This document shows positions 27,490 to 36,856 of a stretch of 64,000 nt of DNA, one piece after another. The stretch's first letter is position 1. Every line of letters starts with the position of its first letter. Origin of the DNA: Termitidicoccus mucosus. GTDB lineage: Bacteria > Verrucomicrobiota > Verrucomicrobiia > Opitutales > Opitutaceae. Position numbers and translations under genes: made by a program. The stretch spans positions 2,232,001 to 2,296,000 of the forward strand of contig NZ_CP109796.1 in the NCBI RefSeq assembly GCF_038725785.1. Direction: 5' to 3'. The notes below the pieces were generated by a model, which saw nothing but the letters and a program-made list of their open reading frames with translations, was not told where the DNA came from and did no database searches.

Positions 27490-30400
27490 CTACTTCTGAA
27501 ACAACGAGCCGAGGGCGTTCAGGCTTTTTATCGGCTTGGTCTTTTTTGACGGCAACGGCATCGCCGCGGGCGGTGCGGACGCGGGCTCGGGCGGAACGGC
27601 CGGTGCGGCGGATTGGTTTTTGTCCGCAGCCTTTTCGCGGTCCGCGCCCTCGCCCGCCCTGCCGGCGCCCTCCGCGTTTTCCAGGCGCCGCAGCTCCGCC
27701 CGCGCGCGGTCGAGCTTCACCGGGGAAACAGGCTCCGCGGTGCCGAGTTCCTGGGCAAACAGGCTCAACCGGAATTCCTCCACCAGCCAGCGAAACGCTT
27801 CCGCCGCCTCGCGCCACGCAGGCGGCATTTTTTCCCCGGCGCGCAACAGGCCGGCGATCCGCGCCGCCTCCCTCGCATAAGGCGCGAGCGCGCGGACGCG
27901 CTCGGCGTCCTTCACGGGATTCTGCCGCCAGCGTCCGGCGCGCAGGCGCATCGCCTTCAAATAACGCGGCAGATGCGCGAGACGGCCATAATGCGTCACG
28001 CGCAGGAAATCCGGCGGCACCAGCGCCGCGACATCCGCCGCCAGCCCGTCCGGCGCATCGGGCAGCACCTGCAATTCCACCCGAGCCGACAGGATTTCCC
28101 TCAACAAATCCATCAACCGCGGCACCACGCCGCGCAAGTCGCGCTTCGCCCCCGCCACGGCCGCCGCAAACGCCTCCGCCGTCAGCCACGCTCCGCCCTC
28201 CGCCAATCGTTCTCTTGCTCGTTCTCTCTTTGTTTCACTTTCGGTCGGCGCATCATCCGCCATCGCCGTCGCCGTTTCATCTTCGAGAGAACGAGCAAGA
28301 GAACGAGAACGATTCGAGGCGAAACCCTCCACGCGTGCCGCATCGCAAACCCAGTCTCGAAGCATCGCGAAGGCTTGCGCCTGAAGCGTGTCCATCGGGG
28401 CGGCTGCCGCGGCGAGCGGACCGAGTTCCCGCAACGCCCTCAGGTCGCGCTCCAGCCAGGCAAGCTCGTATTTCAACTCGCATTCCAGCAGCCGCGCCAG
28501 CCCGCGCGCCGTCCCGGCACGCGCGGCCTCGGGCGTCTTGAACAAACGCAACGCCACGCCGTCGGCGGGCAAGATGGCGCGGGCATCCCGCTGGTGAGTT
28601 TGCGTGGCACGGGCGTCCCGCCCGTGGACGGCGCAGCCGCCCGATCCGCCGCTTTTTTTGGAGCGGAAGGATGCCGTTTCCACCTGCAACCCGGGGAAAG
28701 CCTCGACCGGCATGCCGGCCTGGTCGCCGATGCGCACGCACGCCGGGATGCCGCCAAACGTCCACGCGGTTTGCGGCGGCGTCTCCCAACGCGACCGCGC
28801 GCGGCGCCACGCGGCGGGATCTTCGCGGGAGGCGTTGGCGCTCGCCTCGCGCTGGCGCTCGGAAAACGCGGCGCGGATCCCGTCGAGGTCGCGCCCCGCG
28901 CAGATTTCCGCGCCGTTGTCATCGACCACGCGCACGCGCACGCGGAGGTGCTCCGGCGGCGGCTTCGCGGCCCACAGTGTAGTTATTATTTGGATACTGA
29001 ATCGCTCCGCGATGACGGCGGCGAGCGCGTCGATGAGCGACTCGCTGCGTCCGGTCAGGCGGTCGCGGCCCGCGGCCTGTTCCGCCAGGCTGCGCGCGGT
29101 CTCGGCCAGCGGCATGAACGCGCGGCGCAGCTCCTTCGGCGTGACGCGCAGGTAGTGCTCAACCTTGGCCGCGAGATGGCCGGGCACGGCCCAGTCGAGC
29201 GCGGCGGCGGTGAGCGCGCCGGCGTCGCGCACGTTGACCTCGATGGTCACGCCGTCGTCGTCCTGGCCGGGCTTGTAGGCATAGGCCAGCGGCAGCGCGC
29301 GGTTTTCGAGTTCGACCGCCTCGGGAAACGCAACCGCGTCATGGGAGAGTTCGCCGGGATCGCGCAGGTCCTCGATGTCCATCTCAAGGAAACGCGGCTC
29401 GCGGGGCTTGCGTTCGCGCACCAGCGCGATGAGTTCGGGCACGGAGGAGACGGGCGGCGGGGATTCCCCGTAGGGCTCGACCTTGGGTCGAGCCGCGTTT
29501 GCGCACGGCGGTTCGCGGCCTGACACAAGGTCAGGCCCTACACTGGCGCACGGGCGCGTCCCCATCTCCGCCACGCCCAGCCGTTCCGCGTAAAAGCGAT
29601 ACACGGCCTCGTCGAGGTTCATGTAGCTGCTGTCGCGGGCGCGGGTCAGGAGGTTTTCGACCTTGGCCCGCACGTCGCGGTTGTGCGCGAGGAAATCGAA
29701 CGGCCAGGTGATGGCGTCGTTCACGAGCGCCTCGCGGATGAAAATCTCCGTCGCGTGCGCCGGGTTCACCCGGCCGTAGCCGACGGCGCGCACGTCGAGT
29801 TCGAGCCCGTGCAGGCGCGAGCGTTGCTTCACCAGCACGCGGCCCTTCTCCTCGTCCCAGAAGGGCTCGCTGTGCGAGATTTTGAGGAGGTGTGCGCCGA
29901 GTTCGAGCGCCCACGCGGGATCGAAGCGCGCGCAGGTGCGCGCATAGAGCCGCGAGGTTTCCATGATTTCCGCCGCCATGACGGCCTTGGGGCTTTGGGG
30001 GCGCTTCGCACGACTCTTCGAGTCGTTCTTATTGCGCGCGTCGCTGCCGCTCGTCCGGGCCTTGTCATTGTCGCGGTTGAACAGGACCGAACCCGGGAAA
30101 ATCGCCACGCGCCGGTCGTGCGTGGATTTGTAGGCGCCGGTTTCGTCATCGCGGAGGGCGATGTTGCCGAGCAGCCCGGTGAGGATGGACCGGTGGACGG
30201 CGCGGTAGGCGGGCGAGCCAAAGGCGAGGTCGGGCTCCTTGTCCCCCAGTCCGTCGCGCACCGAGCTCATGCGCCCGTCCTCGCGCCCGCTCATCACGTC
30301 GATGAGCTGCGCGTGGATGTCGCGCCATTCGCGCAGGCGCGTGTAACTCAAAAAATGTCCGCGGCAAAAGCGGCGCAGCCTCGACTGCGACATCGTTTCG

Positions 30401-31926
30401 AACTCGTCGTGAAAAGCCTCCCAGATGTTGAGCAGGGTGAGGAAATCGGAGTCGGGATGCGCGAAGCGGCGGTGCGCGGCGTCGGCCTGCGCCTGCTTTT
30501 CCAGCGGACGCTCGCGCGGGTCCTGGATGGAAAGCCCCGCGGCGATGACGGCAACCTCGCGCAGGCATTTTTCCCTGCGCGCCTGCAAAATCATGCGGCC
30601 CACGGTGGGATCGACCGGCAGCCGGGCGAGTTCGCGCCCGATGTCCGTGAGCCGGTGCGCGCCGGCCCCGGGCTCCCCGCCCTGCTCCAGCGCCCCGAGT
30701 TCCTCCAGCAGCGCGTAGCCGGCGCGGATGGCTTTCGCCGCCGGCATATTGATGAAGGGAAAACGCTCGATGTCGCCGAGGCCGAAGGCCTTCATGCGCA
30801 GGATGACGTCGGCGAGGTTGGCGCGCTGGATCTCCGGTTGCGCGAAACGAGGGCGCTCGTTGTAGTCTTTTTCCGAATACAGGCGCACGCACACGCCCTC
30901 GGCCACGCGGCCGCAGCGGCCCTTGCGCTGGTCGGCGCTGGACTGCGCGATTCCTCGGCGCGGCAGCGCGGCGGTGCAGCGCCTGCGCGGCGTGGTGGCG
31001 ATGACGAGCGTGGGCGTGAAGACGCGCTGTTGCTCGGCGTTGGAGAGGCGCCCGAAAAGCGGGACGATTTCGCAGTCACGCAGCCCTCCCGCCCCGCCGC
31101 CGGCGCGGGAGTTTCCCCGCCCTTCGAGCAAATCGGCCGTCTCGCGGATGTCCCGCTCGGCGGGCATGAACACGAGGATGTCGCCCCCGGCCCGTCCCTC
31201 GCTTTCCGCGACGATGCGCCCGACCGCCTCGACCGCGCCGTCGATATAGTGCAGCGCCTCGGCGCGCGCCTGCGGCTCGTCGTCCTCGGCGGCGTCGGAG
31301 CCCAGGCCGTCGAGCGGCGCGTAAACCACCTCGACGGGAAAGGTCCGGCCCGAGACCTGGATGACGGGCGCGTCGTCGAACGCCTTGGAAAAGGCGGCGG
31401 TGTCGATGGTGGCGGAGGTGATGATGATTTTCAGCTCGGGGCGCCTGTGGCGCAGCAGGCGCAGGTGGCCGAGCAGGAAGTCGATGTTGAGCGAGCGCTC
31501 GTGGGCCTCGTCGATGATGATGGTGTCGTAGGCGCGCAGCATCGGGTCGCCCTGCACCTCGGCGAGCAGCATGCCGTCGGTCATGAACTTCACGATGGTG
31601 GAGGGCGAGGTCTGGTCGCTGAAACGGATCTTGCAGCCGACCTCGCGGCCCCATTCCACGCCGAGCTCCTCGGCCACGCGGCGCGAGATGGACAACGCCG
31701 CCACGCGGCGCGGCTGGGTGCAGGCGATTTTGCCAAGCGCGCCGCGCCCGGCGGCGAGGCACATTTTCGGGATCTGCGTGGTCTTGCCCGAGCCGGTCTC
31801 GCCGGCGAGAATCACGACCGGATGCGCCTGGATGGCCGCGACGATTTCCTCCGCCCGTTCGCTGATGGGCAGGGCGGGCGGAAAGTCGATGCGCAGGCGC
31901 GGCGGCGGTGTCGGCTGGTCGGTCAC
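27490..31926 (-). CDS. hrpA: HrpA-like DEAH-box ATP-dependent helicase, core motif V region missing
   Basis: The product is 1478 aa from GTG 31926. The N-terminal RecA lobe has Walker A GETGSGKTTQIPK, the DEAH box in IIIDEAHERSLN, and SAT. The second lobe has QRKGRCGR (motif VI), then the HA2 region, and the long C-terminal domain (DUF3418-type) that distinguishes HrpA from other DEAH helicases. HrpA rescues stalled or collided ribosomes. Between LVIAT and IAQSSADQ, where the family has about 39 residues containing NVAETSLT (motif V), only 14 unrelated Arg/Ala-rich residues occur, around 30960-31010. Two segments (near 28580-28640 and 29463-29545) are translated intergenic-type repeats. Function may be lost. 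Confidence 0.85.
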   Translation of the reverse strand: MTDQPTPPPRLRIDFPPALPISERAEEIVAAIQAHPVVILAGETGSGKTTQIPKMCLAAGRGALGKIACTQPRRVAALSISRRVAEELGVEWGREVGCKIRFSDQTSPSTIVKFMTDGMLLAEVQGDPMLRAYDTIIIDEAHERSLNIDFLLGHLRLLRHRRPELKIIITSATIDTAAFSKAFDDAPVIQVSGRTFPVEVVYAPLDGLGSDAAEDDEPQARAEALHYIDGAVEAVGRIVAESEGRAGGDILVFMPAERDIRETADLLEGRGNSRAGGGAGGLRDCEIVPLFGRLSNAEQQRVFTPTLVIATTPRRRCTAALPRRGIAQSSADQRKGRCGRVAEGVCVRLYSEKDYNERPRFAQPEIQRANLADVILRMKAFGLGDIERFPFINMPAAKAIRAGYALLEELGALEQGGEPGAGAHRLTDIGRELARLPVDPTVGRMILQARREKCLREVAVIAAGLSIQDPRERPLEKQAQADAAHRRFAHPDSDFLTLLNIWEAFHDEFETMSQSRLRRFCRGHFLSYTRLREWRDIHAQLIDVMSGREDGRMSSVRDGLGDKEPDLAFGSPAYRAVHRSILTGLLGNIALRDDETGAYKSTHDRRVAIFPGSVLFNRDNDKARTSGSDARNKNDSKSRAKRPQSPKAVMAAEIMETSRLYARTCARFDPAWALELGAHLLKISHSEPFWDEEKGRVLVKQRSRLHGLELDVRAVGYGRVNPAHATEIFIREALVNDAITWPFDFLAHNRDVRAKVENLLTRARDSSYMNLDEAVYRFYAERLGVAEMGTRPCASVGPDLVSGREPPCANAARPKVEPYGESPPPVSSVPELIALVRERKPREPRFLEMDIEDLRDPGELSHDAVAFPEAVELENRALPLAYAYKPGQDDDGVTIEVNVRDAGALTAAALDWAVPGHLAAKVEHYLRVTPKELRRAFMPLAETARSLAEQAAGRDRLTGRSESLIDALAAVIAERFSIQIITTLWAAKPPPEHLRVRVRVVDDNGAEICAGRDLDGIRAAFSERQREASANASREDPAAWRRARSRWETPPQTAWTFGGIPACVRIGDQAGMPVEAFPGLQVETASFRSKKSGGSGGCAVHGRDARATQTHQRDARAILPADGVALRLFKTPEAARAGTARGLARLLECELKYELAWLERDLRALRELGPLAAAAAPMDTLQAQAFAMLRDWVCDAARVEGFASNRSRSLARSLEDETATAMADDAPTESETKRERARERLAEGGAWLTAEAFAAAVAGAKRDLRGVVPRLMDLLREILSARVELQVLPDAPDGLAADVAALVPPDFLRVTHYGRLAHLPRYLKAMRLRAGRWRQNPVKDAERVRALAPYAREAARIAGLLRAGEKMPPAWREAAEAFRWLVEEFRLSLFAQELGTAEPVSPVKLDRARAELRRLENAEGAGRAGEGADREKAADKNQSAAPAVPPEPASAPPAAMPLPSKKTKPIKSLNALGSLFQK
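28572..28640. repeat. Dispersed GC-rich repeat inserted in frame in the helicase gene
   Basis: On the minus strand this segment encodes VHGRDARATQTHQRDARAIL, a peptide produced by a common verrucomicrobial intergenic repeat (GGCACGGGCGTCCCGCCCGTG). A related unit is present in the noncoding inverted repeat around 35150. It is an insertion relative to the HrpA family. Confidence 0.6.
29463..29545. repeat. Second dispersed repeat inside the helicase gene
   Basis: The segment contains CCTGACACAAGGTCAGGCCC and GGGTCGAGCC, the same units as the intergenic elements at 33642-33725 and within 61225-61334. In the helicase frame it gives a low-complexity loop (GPDLVSGREPP) absent from normal HrpA. Confidence 0.65.
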
Positions 31927-32014
31927 GAGATTTTCAGGTTGTCATTATGCTCCGGGCAGGGAATCCAGAACGACTCCATTGCGGGAATCCACCCGAAATT
32001 CACGACATCATTTC

Positions 32015-32575
32015 ATGGCTCAAAAACCACCACCCTTGCCCGGCGACATTCTGAACCGCGTCATTCTCGTGGCGTCCGTTGACGGACGGCTGCTGCTCAT
32101 CACGCTCGGCGCCCTTGCCGTCATGTTTGCCATGGGAGGCAATATCGCGGGCGCCCTGGTCTGCGTGCTCGCCGCCGGCACGGGGGCGATGGAACTGCAC
32201 GGCGCAAGCCTGCTCGGCGGCGGCGATTCGCGCGGCATAGGCTGGCTGGTGCGCGCGCAGTTGCTGCTCATGGCGCTGATCCTGTTTTTTACGGGCTGGC
32301 AGCTCACCCATTACGATCCGGCTTTTTATGCGGCGCATTCCGACGAGATGTTCGAACGGCTGCCGGGCTGGTATAAAAAAATGCTGGATAACAACGGCAT
32401 GACGCGCGCGGATCTGCCCATGTTGTTGAAGGCGGGTTACATGATGTTTTTCACAACGGTCGGCTGCCTGACCATCGCCTACCAGGGCTTGCTGGCGCTC
32501 TACTACCACCGGCGGCGCATCCCGATCGAAATCGCGCTCGGCGAGGCTGAAGACGCGGAAGAGCACGCGGAGTGA
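32015..32575 (+). CDS. Four-helix integral membrane protein of unknown function
   Basis: The 186-aa product starts MAQKPPPLPGDILNRVILVA. It has about four hydrophobic segments: LLLITLGALAVMFAMGGNIA, IAGALVCVLAAGTGAME, AQLLLMALILFFTGW and MMFFTTVGCLTIAYQGLLAL. The C-terminus is basic then acidic (YYHRRR ... EAEDAEEHAE). I recognise no family. It is divergent from the HrpA gene. A 21-bp-arm inverted repeat just downstream may stop transcription. Confidence 0.7.
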   Translation: MAQKPPPLPGDILNRVILVASVDGRLLLITLGALAVMFAMGGNIAGALVCVLAAGTGAMELHGASLLGGGDSRGIGWLVRAQLLLMALILFFTGWQLTHYDPAFYAAHSDEMFERLPGWYKKMLDNNGMTRADLPMLLKAGYMMFFTTVGCLTIAYQGLLALYYHRRRIPIEIALGEAEDAEEHAE

Positions 32576-32620
32576 CAGCCAAACCCGGACGTCCTTCTTA
32601 TCCTCCATCTTTCTCTTTCT

Positions 32621-32690
32621 TCTTTATCTTTCCTCTTTCTCCCAAACGTGTCGGTGTGATGCCGGATAAGAGAAAGAGGAAAGATAAAGA
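32621..32690. repeat. Intergenic inverted repeat with 21-bp perfect arms
   Basis: Pyrimidine-rich 32621-32641 is the exact reverse complement of purine-rich 32670-32690, with a 28-nt loop. It lies between two convergent genes (stops at 32575 and 32717), the position expected for a bidirectional transcription stop, although no U-tract follows. Similar TTTCCTCTTT-type arms occur around 61165-61220. Confidence 0.75.
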
Positions 32691-32716
32691 TGGCAGCGCG
32701 TGCTGGGGGGAGCACG

Positions 32717-33742
32717 CTATTTTTTGTCCGCGATTTCCAGACGCACCACGACGGGGCGGTGGTCGCTGGCTTGCATGACTTGCGGGCCGTCGTAAATCCA
32801 CGCCGCGCCTCCGACGACCGCATCGCGCAGACCCGGCGACACGAGGATGTGGTCGAAACGCGAGTAGGTGTCCTGCTTCGCCCAAAACAAAGTCCACACC
32901 TCGCCACGCGTGTCCCCGGCCGGAAGGATGTCGGCGATGAGCGTATCGCCGCGACGGCTGAGCGCGCGCAGGGGGCGGTTGGCGCGGGTGTCGTTGCAAT
33001 CGCCGACGAGCAGGAATCTTGCCTTCGCCCGGTCGGGGAAAACCTTCAGCACCCGGTCGCGGACCGCCTCGGCCTCGGACGTGCGCCGGATGGCCGACTC
33101 GGGATCGTCCGGGCGGTCGGTATAACGGCTTTTCAGATGCACCACGAAAATCGTCACGACCTCGTCATCCGCCGGCGGCGCGCCAATCGCGCCCGCCGGG
33201 ACCCGCACCTCCAGCAGGCCGCGCTTCACAAAATCCTGTTCGTCAAAATAGCTGAAACTCAAATCCGTGTGCCGCCCCACCGACACAAACGGCCGCTTCG
33301 ACAACACCGCCAGGTGCCGGTCGGCATCCTGCGCGTCGAGCACGATGCCGTAAGGATAATCGACCCCGTCGCTCCGCAGGTCGCGCTGCAACTCGTCGAG
33401 AAACGGCTGCGGCCCCATTTCCTGCAACGCGAGCACATCGGCGCCGATCGCCTTGATGACGGCGCGCAGCGCGTCCTTTTCGGATTCGGGTTTCGGATAC
33501 TCCTTCTTGTATTCGCCATCCGCCATGCGGCTTTCCAGCGTGTAATTTTTCACGTTGTAGGTCGCGACGGTGAGAGTGCCGGCGAAAACCGGCTGGCCGG
33601 CGAAGAAAACAAAGAGAACCAAGACGGTGAGGAAAACGCACCGTAGGGCCTGACCTTGCGTCAGGCCGAGCCTGTGTGCGACATGCCGCCGGGTTGCCTG
33701 GCCTGACGCAAGGTCAGGCCCTACGTTTGCCGGTGAGCTCAT
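32717..33742 (-). CDS. Endonuclease/exonuclease/phosphatase-fold secreted protein
   Basis: The 341-aa product has the EEP fold markers ATYNVKNYT near the start, ALQEMGP with the metal-binding Glu, VVHLKSR, LVGDCNDTRAN (a Gly-Asp-x-Asn motif) and the terminal SDHRPVVV histidine. A hydrophobic signal sequence (TVLVLFVFFAGQPVFA) precedes it, so it acts outside the cytoplasm, perhaps on nucleotides, nucleic acid or lipid phosphates. The start overlaps the upstream M48 protease stop in an ATGA. The first roughly 30 residues are encoded by an intergenic-type repeat, so the original start may have been displaced. Confidence 0.85.
   Translation of the reverse strand: MSSPANVGPDLASGQATRRHVAHRLGLTQGQALRCVFLTVLVLFVFFAGQPVFAGTLTVATYNVKNYTLESRMADGEYKKEYPKPESEKDALRAVIKAIGADVLALQEMGPQPFLDELQRDLRSDGVDYPYGIVLDAQDADRHLAVLSKRPFVSVGRHTDLSFSYFDEQDFVKRGLLEVRVPAGAIGAPPADDEVVTIFVVHLKSRYTDRPDDPESAIRRTSEAEAVRDRVLKVFPDRAKARFLLVGDCNDTRANRPLRALSRRGDTLIADILPAGDTRGEVWTLFWAKQDTYSRFDHILVSPGLRDAVVGGAAWIYDGPQVMQASDHRPVVVRLEIADKK
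33642..33725. repeat. Inverted repeat with 25-bp perfect arms at a gene start
   Basis: Arms 33642-33666 and 33701-33725 are exact inverted copies containing CCTGACCTTGCGTCAGG. The element covers the 5' end of the endonuclease/phosphatase-fold gene and is translated as GPDLASGQATRRHVAHRLGL. The same unit is found at 29463-29545. Confidence 0.8.
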
Positions 33743-34986
33743 TGTCCGGCGTTGAGCGCCGCCTCGCGCTCGACCAGTGTGGGATGCGAATAATAAAACC
33801 CGCTGAACCACGGGTGCGGCGTGAGGTTGCTCAGGTTTTTCTGCGCAAGCTTGCGCAGCGCGCCGACGAGCGGCGCGGGGCCGCCCATCACCTCGCGGGC
33901 AAAGGCGTCGGCCTCGTATTCGTGCTTGCGCGAAAACAGGTTGCCGAGCGGCGTGAGCCAGAACGTGACCGCGCCGCCGAGCAGCGCGAACAGCAGGAAC
34001 GCCGGCGCGAGATCGCCCGCGGGAAACCCGAAGGCGGGGTTGAACCATGCGCTCCCGGCCAGCCACGCGATGACCGCAAAGCCGCCCAGCATCATCGCGG
34101 CCGAGACCGCCAGCATTTTCGGGATGTGGCCGCGTTTGTAGTGGCCGACCTCGTGCGCCAGCACCGCCTCCAGCTCCTCGGGCGCAAGCTGCCCGATGAG
34201 CGTGTCGAACAGCACGATGCGGCGGAAGCGCCCGAACCCGGTGAAGTAGGCGTTCGAATGCCCGGAGCGCTTGCTGCCGTCCATCACCTGGATGGTCGAG
34301 GCGCGAAACCCGGAGCGTTCCGCCAGCGCCATCAGCCGCGCGCGCAGCTCGCCGTCCGGCAGCGGAGTGAGTTTGTTGAACAGCGGCAGGATGAGCTTCG
34401 GGTAAAGCACGAGCATCAGTAGTTGGAAACCGAATACAAAAACGAATCCCCACGCCCACCACGCGCCGCCCGCGAGCTGAGCGAGCCAGAGCAGCACCCA
34501 GAGCACGGGCGCGCCGATGACGATGGAAAGCGCGAGGCCCTTGATTTTGTCCGCCACCCACAGGCCGGGCGTGCTTTTGTTGAAGCCGAAGCGTTGTTCG
34601 AGCCGGAACTGTCCCCACCAGTCCAGCGGCAGGGAAAAGAAGCTGAGCGCGATGCCGGTGCCGATGAGAAAAAACACGCGGCTCCACAACACCCACGCGC
34701 CCGAGGCGTCCGCCGGGCAGACCGCCGCGTAGACGCGCGGCAGCACGCCGCTCAGCAGGAGCGCGGCCAGCACGAGCGCATCCCACGCCAGCTCGACGCG
34801 CCCGAGCCGCCCCTTGGCGAGCGTGTAGGCGGCGGCGCGTCCGCTGGTGGCGGCGTCCATGATCGCGGCGACCGGGGCGGGCGGCGCGTCCGCGTGGCGG
34901 CGGACTTCGCGGCTGTTGAGCAGGCTGAGAAAAATTTCCGCCGCGAGACGCAGCGCGATGAGGACAAGCGCCAGGAACAAAATCAT
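33739..34986 (-). CDS. M48-family membrane metalloprotease (Ste24/CAAX protease-like)
   Basis: The 415-aa product has several N-terminal transmembrane helices and the zinc site VLAHEVGHYKRGH (HExxH). The downstream Glu-containing motif is in HEYEADAFAREV (ExxxD). This matches Ste24-like M48A proteases, integral membrane enzymes that degrade misfolded or prenylated proteins in eukaryotes and act in membrane quality control in bacteria. The stop codon overlaps the next gene's ATG, indicating coupling. Upstream is a perfect 31-bp-arm inverted repeat. Confidence 0.92.
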   Translation of the reverse strand: MILFLALVLIALRLAAEIFLSLLNSREVRRHADAPPAPVAAIMDAATSGRAAAYTLAKGRLGRVELAWDALVLAALLLSGVLPRVYAAVCPADASGAWVLWSRVFFLIGTGIALSFFSLPLDWWGQFRLEQRFGFNKSTPGLWVADKIKGLALSIVIGAPVLWVLLWLAQLAGGAWWAWGFVFVFGFQLLMLVLYPKLILPLFNKLTPLPDGELRARLMALAERSGFRASTIQVMDGSKRSGHSNAYFTGFGRFRRIVLFDTLIGQLAPEELEAVLAHEVGHYKRGHIPKMLAVSAAMMLGGFAVIAWLAGSAWFNPAFGFPAGDLAPAFLLFALLGGAVTFWLTPLGNLFSRKHEYEADAFAREVMGGPAPLVGALRKLAQKNLSNLTPHPWFSGFYYSHPTLVEREAALNAGQ

Positions 34987-35080
34987 GATGCGGCAGGTTG
35001 CCCGGTCTTTTCGCCGCTGGCCAAGGCAAAAACGAGCCGGGTCTCAAACCGGGTGTAATCGGAAGTGGTGGTCCGCCATG

Positions 35081-35214
35081 CGCAGCCGCGCCAGCGACTG
35101 GGAGCGCCGGCTTCCAGCCGGCAGACGACGCGAAGCGTCGCCAAACCCACGGGCGGGACGCCCGTGCCACCTGCCGGCAAGATGCCGGCGCTCCCAGTCG
35201 CTGGCGCGGCTGCG
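35081..35214. repeat. Large inverted repeat with 31-bp perfect arms
   Basis: Arms 35081-35111 and 35184-35214 are exact inverted complements. The central 72 bp contain a second hairpin (GACGCGAAGCGTC) and the units CACGGGCGGGACGCCCGTG and CTGCCGGCAAGATGCCGGC. It fills most of the gap between the beta-CASP nuclease 3' end and the M48 protease 5' end. It is too GC-rich and U-poor to be a standard terminator, and the units recur elsewhere in the window. Confidence 0.85.
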
Positions 35215-35295
35215 TTGCGCCTTATGGCTTTCGGCTTGGGTGGCGACGAGGACGCCGCCGCTCCGTTTGTGACACCTCTTCCGGTTGCCCCCCCC

Positions 35296-36654
35296 TCAAA
35301 CCTGATAGGTTTGGAGCGGAACCGGGTCGATGAGCTTGGTTTTCGGAAGCTTTTCGGCGAGTTGTCCGGCGAACCAGGCGCGGGCTTCGTTTTCACCGTG
35401 CGTGAGAACGATGACGCGCGGATCGGCTTGCACGGCGAATTCCAGCAACTCCTCGCGGTCGGCGTGGCCGCTCAGGTCGAAACGCTCGACGCGGGCCTTG
35501 ATCTTGGTCTTCACGTTGCACGCCTTGAAGAGGAACTGGTCGCCGGGCTTCGAGGCCAGGAGTTCGCCGCCGGGCGTGTCGGGGTCGCAGTAGCCGACGA
35601 AGCCGATGGTGTTGCGGGCGTGGCCGACGAGCCCGGATGCGAGGGTGTAGGATGGCGTGCGCTCGACCATCATGCCGGAACTGATGATGTAGAGGCCGTT
35701 TTGCTGCGGATCCTCGCCGGGGTTGAGCTTGCGCGGGGTGGGCTTGATCTGGAGTTCCTTGATGATGCCGCGGTTGAAGCGGACGTGCTTGGTCTTGCGC
35801 GAGATTTCGTCGAAGTAGTCGGCCAGGTCCATGCCGAGGCCGGCCGCGAAAATGGGGCAGTCAACGAGACGGCGGAATTTGCGCGCGTCGTGGATGATGG
35901 AGAGGATTTCCTGCTGCCGGCCGAGCGCGAACACGGGGATGAGATACGAGCCGCCGCGCTGGATGGTGTCGTTAATGCTGTCGATGAGGCGGTTGACCTC
36001 GATGAGGCGCGTCTTTTCGGAGCCGCGCGCGGTGATGCCCCGGGTGGTTTCCATGACGAGCGTGTCGAAGCGCCCGGCCGGGAATTTCGCGCCGGGAAGC
36101 GTGCGCTGGTCCTCGAAGAGCACGTCGCCGGTGAGGAATATCTGGCGCCGCTTGTGGTGAATCTCCACCCCCGCCGCGCCTGCAACATGGCCGGCCGGGT
36201 GGAGGATGATGGTGATGTCGTCCTTGCCGCCCTGAATGCGCTTGGCCTGGCCGAACGGGATGCCGGTGAGGCGTTTCGCGATGCGGTCGATCTCCTCGTG
36301 GGTGAAAAGCGGATACTCGGGAATGTTGGCCTCCTCCTTCTGGCGCACCATGACGTTGGCGGAGTTATGCAGCATGCGCTCGACCAGCATGCGGCTGGAG
36401 GTGCTCATGACGACGGGAGCCTCGGGGTGCTCGCGCAGGAGCACGGGCAGGCTGCCGATATGGTCGAGGTGGCAGTGCGTGATGATGATGAGATCGAGAT
36501 GGACGCCGCGTATCGGCCCAAAATCGGGCGCGGCGCGCCGCCCCGCTTTTTTCGGGTGCAGGCCGCTGTCGATGACAAGGTTAAGACTTCCGATCTGGAT
36601 GTAGTGACAGTTCGCGCCGATTTCGCCGTCGCGGTTAAGGTCAATGAGCTTCAT
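35296..36654 (-). CDS. Beta-CASP metallo-beta-lactamase-fold nuclease
   Basis: The product is 452 aa from the ATG ending at 36654; upstream in-frame codons do not extend the fold. It contains ITHCHLDHIGSLP (HxHxDH, motif 2), HPAGHVAGAAG (motif 3), LTGDV (motif 4) and a beta-CASP insert with GRQQEILSII. The C-terminal SGHADREEL and HGENEARAWF match CPSF73/RNase J-like RNA-processing nucleases. It likely cleaves RNA in the cytoplasm using two zinc ions. Confidence 0.92.
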   Translation of the reverse strand: MKLIDLNRDGEIGANCHYIQIGSLNLVIDSGLHPKKAGRRAAPDFGPIRGVHLDLIIITHCHLDHIGSLPVLLREHPEAPVVMSTSSRMLVERMLHNSANVMVRQKEEANIPEYPLFTHEEIDRIAKRLTGIPFGQAKRIQGGKDDITIILHPAGHVAGAAGVEIHHKRRQIFLTGDVLFEDQRTLPGAKFPAGRFDTLVMETTRGITARGSEKTRLIEVNRLIDSINDTIQRGGSYLIPVFALGRQQEILSIIHDARKFRRLVDCPIFAAGLGMDLADYFDEISRKTKHVRFNRGIIKELQIKPTPRKLNPGEDPQQNGLYIISSGMMVERTPSYTLASGLVGHARNTIGFVGYCDPDTPGGELLASKPGDQFLFKACNVKTKIKARVERFDLSGHADREELLEFAVQADPRVIVLTHGENEARAWFAGQLAEKLPKTKLIDPVPLQTYQV

Positions 36655-36856
36655 GTAGTGCAAGCGAGAAAGAGGGAGCGGACGCGCCTCCGCAAGAGCA
36701 AGATTTGCGAGGGGATGCAAAGCCGCCGGGTGTAAACAGGTCCGCCATAACGGGGGCGATGGAGATCGTTGTCTTTTGGGGTTGTGCAGAGGACATGGGA
36801 AAACGCAGGGGCGGGAAGTCCCGGGACTCCGGCCCATGCGCGCACGCGGACACCGG

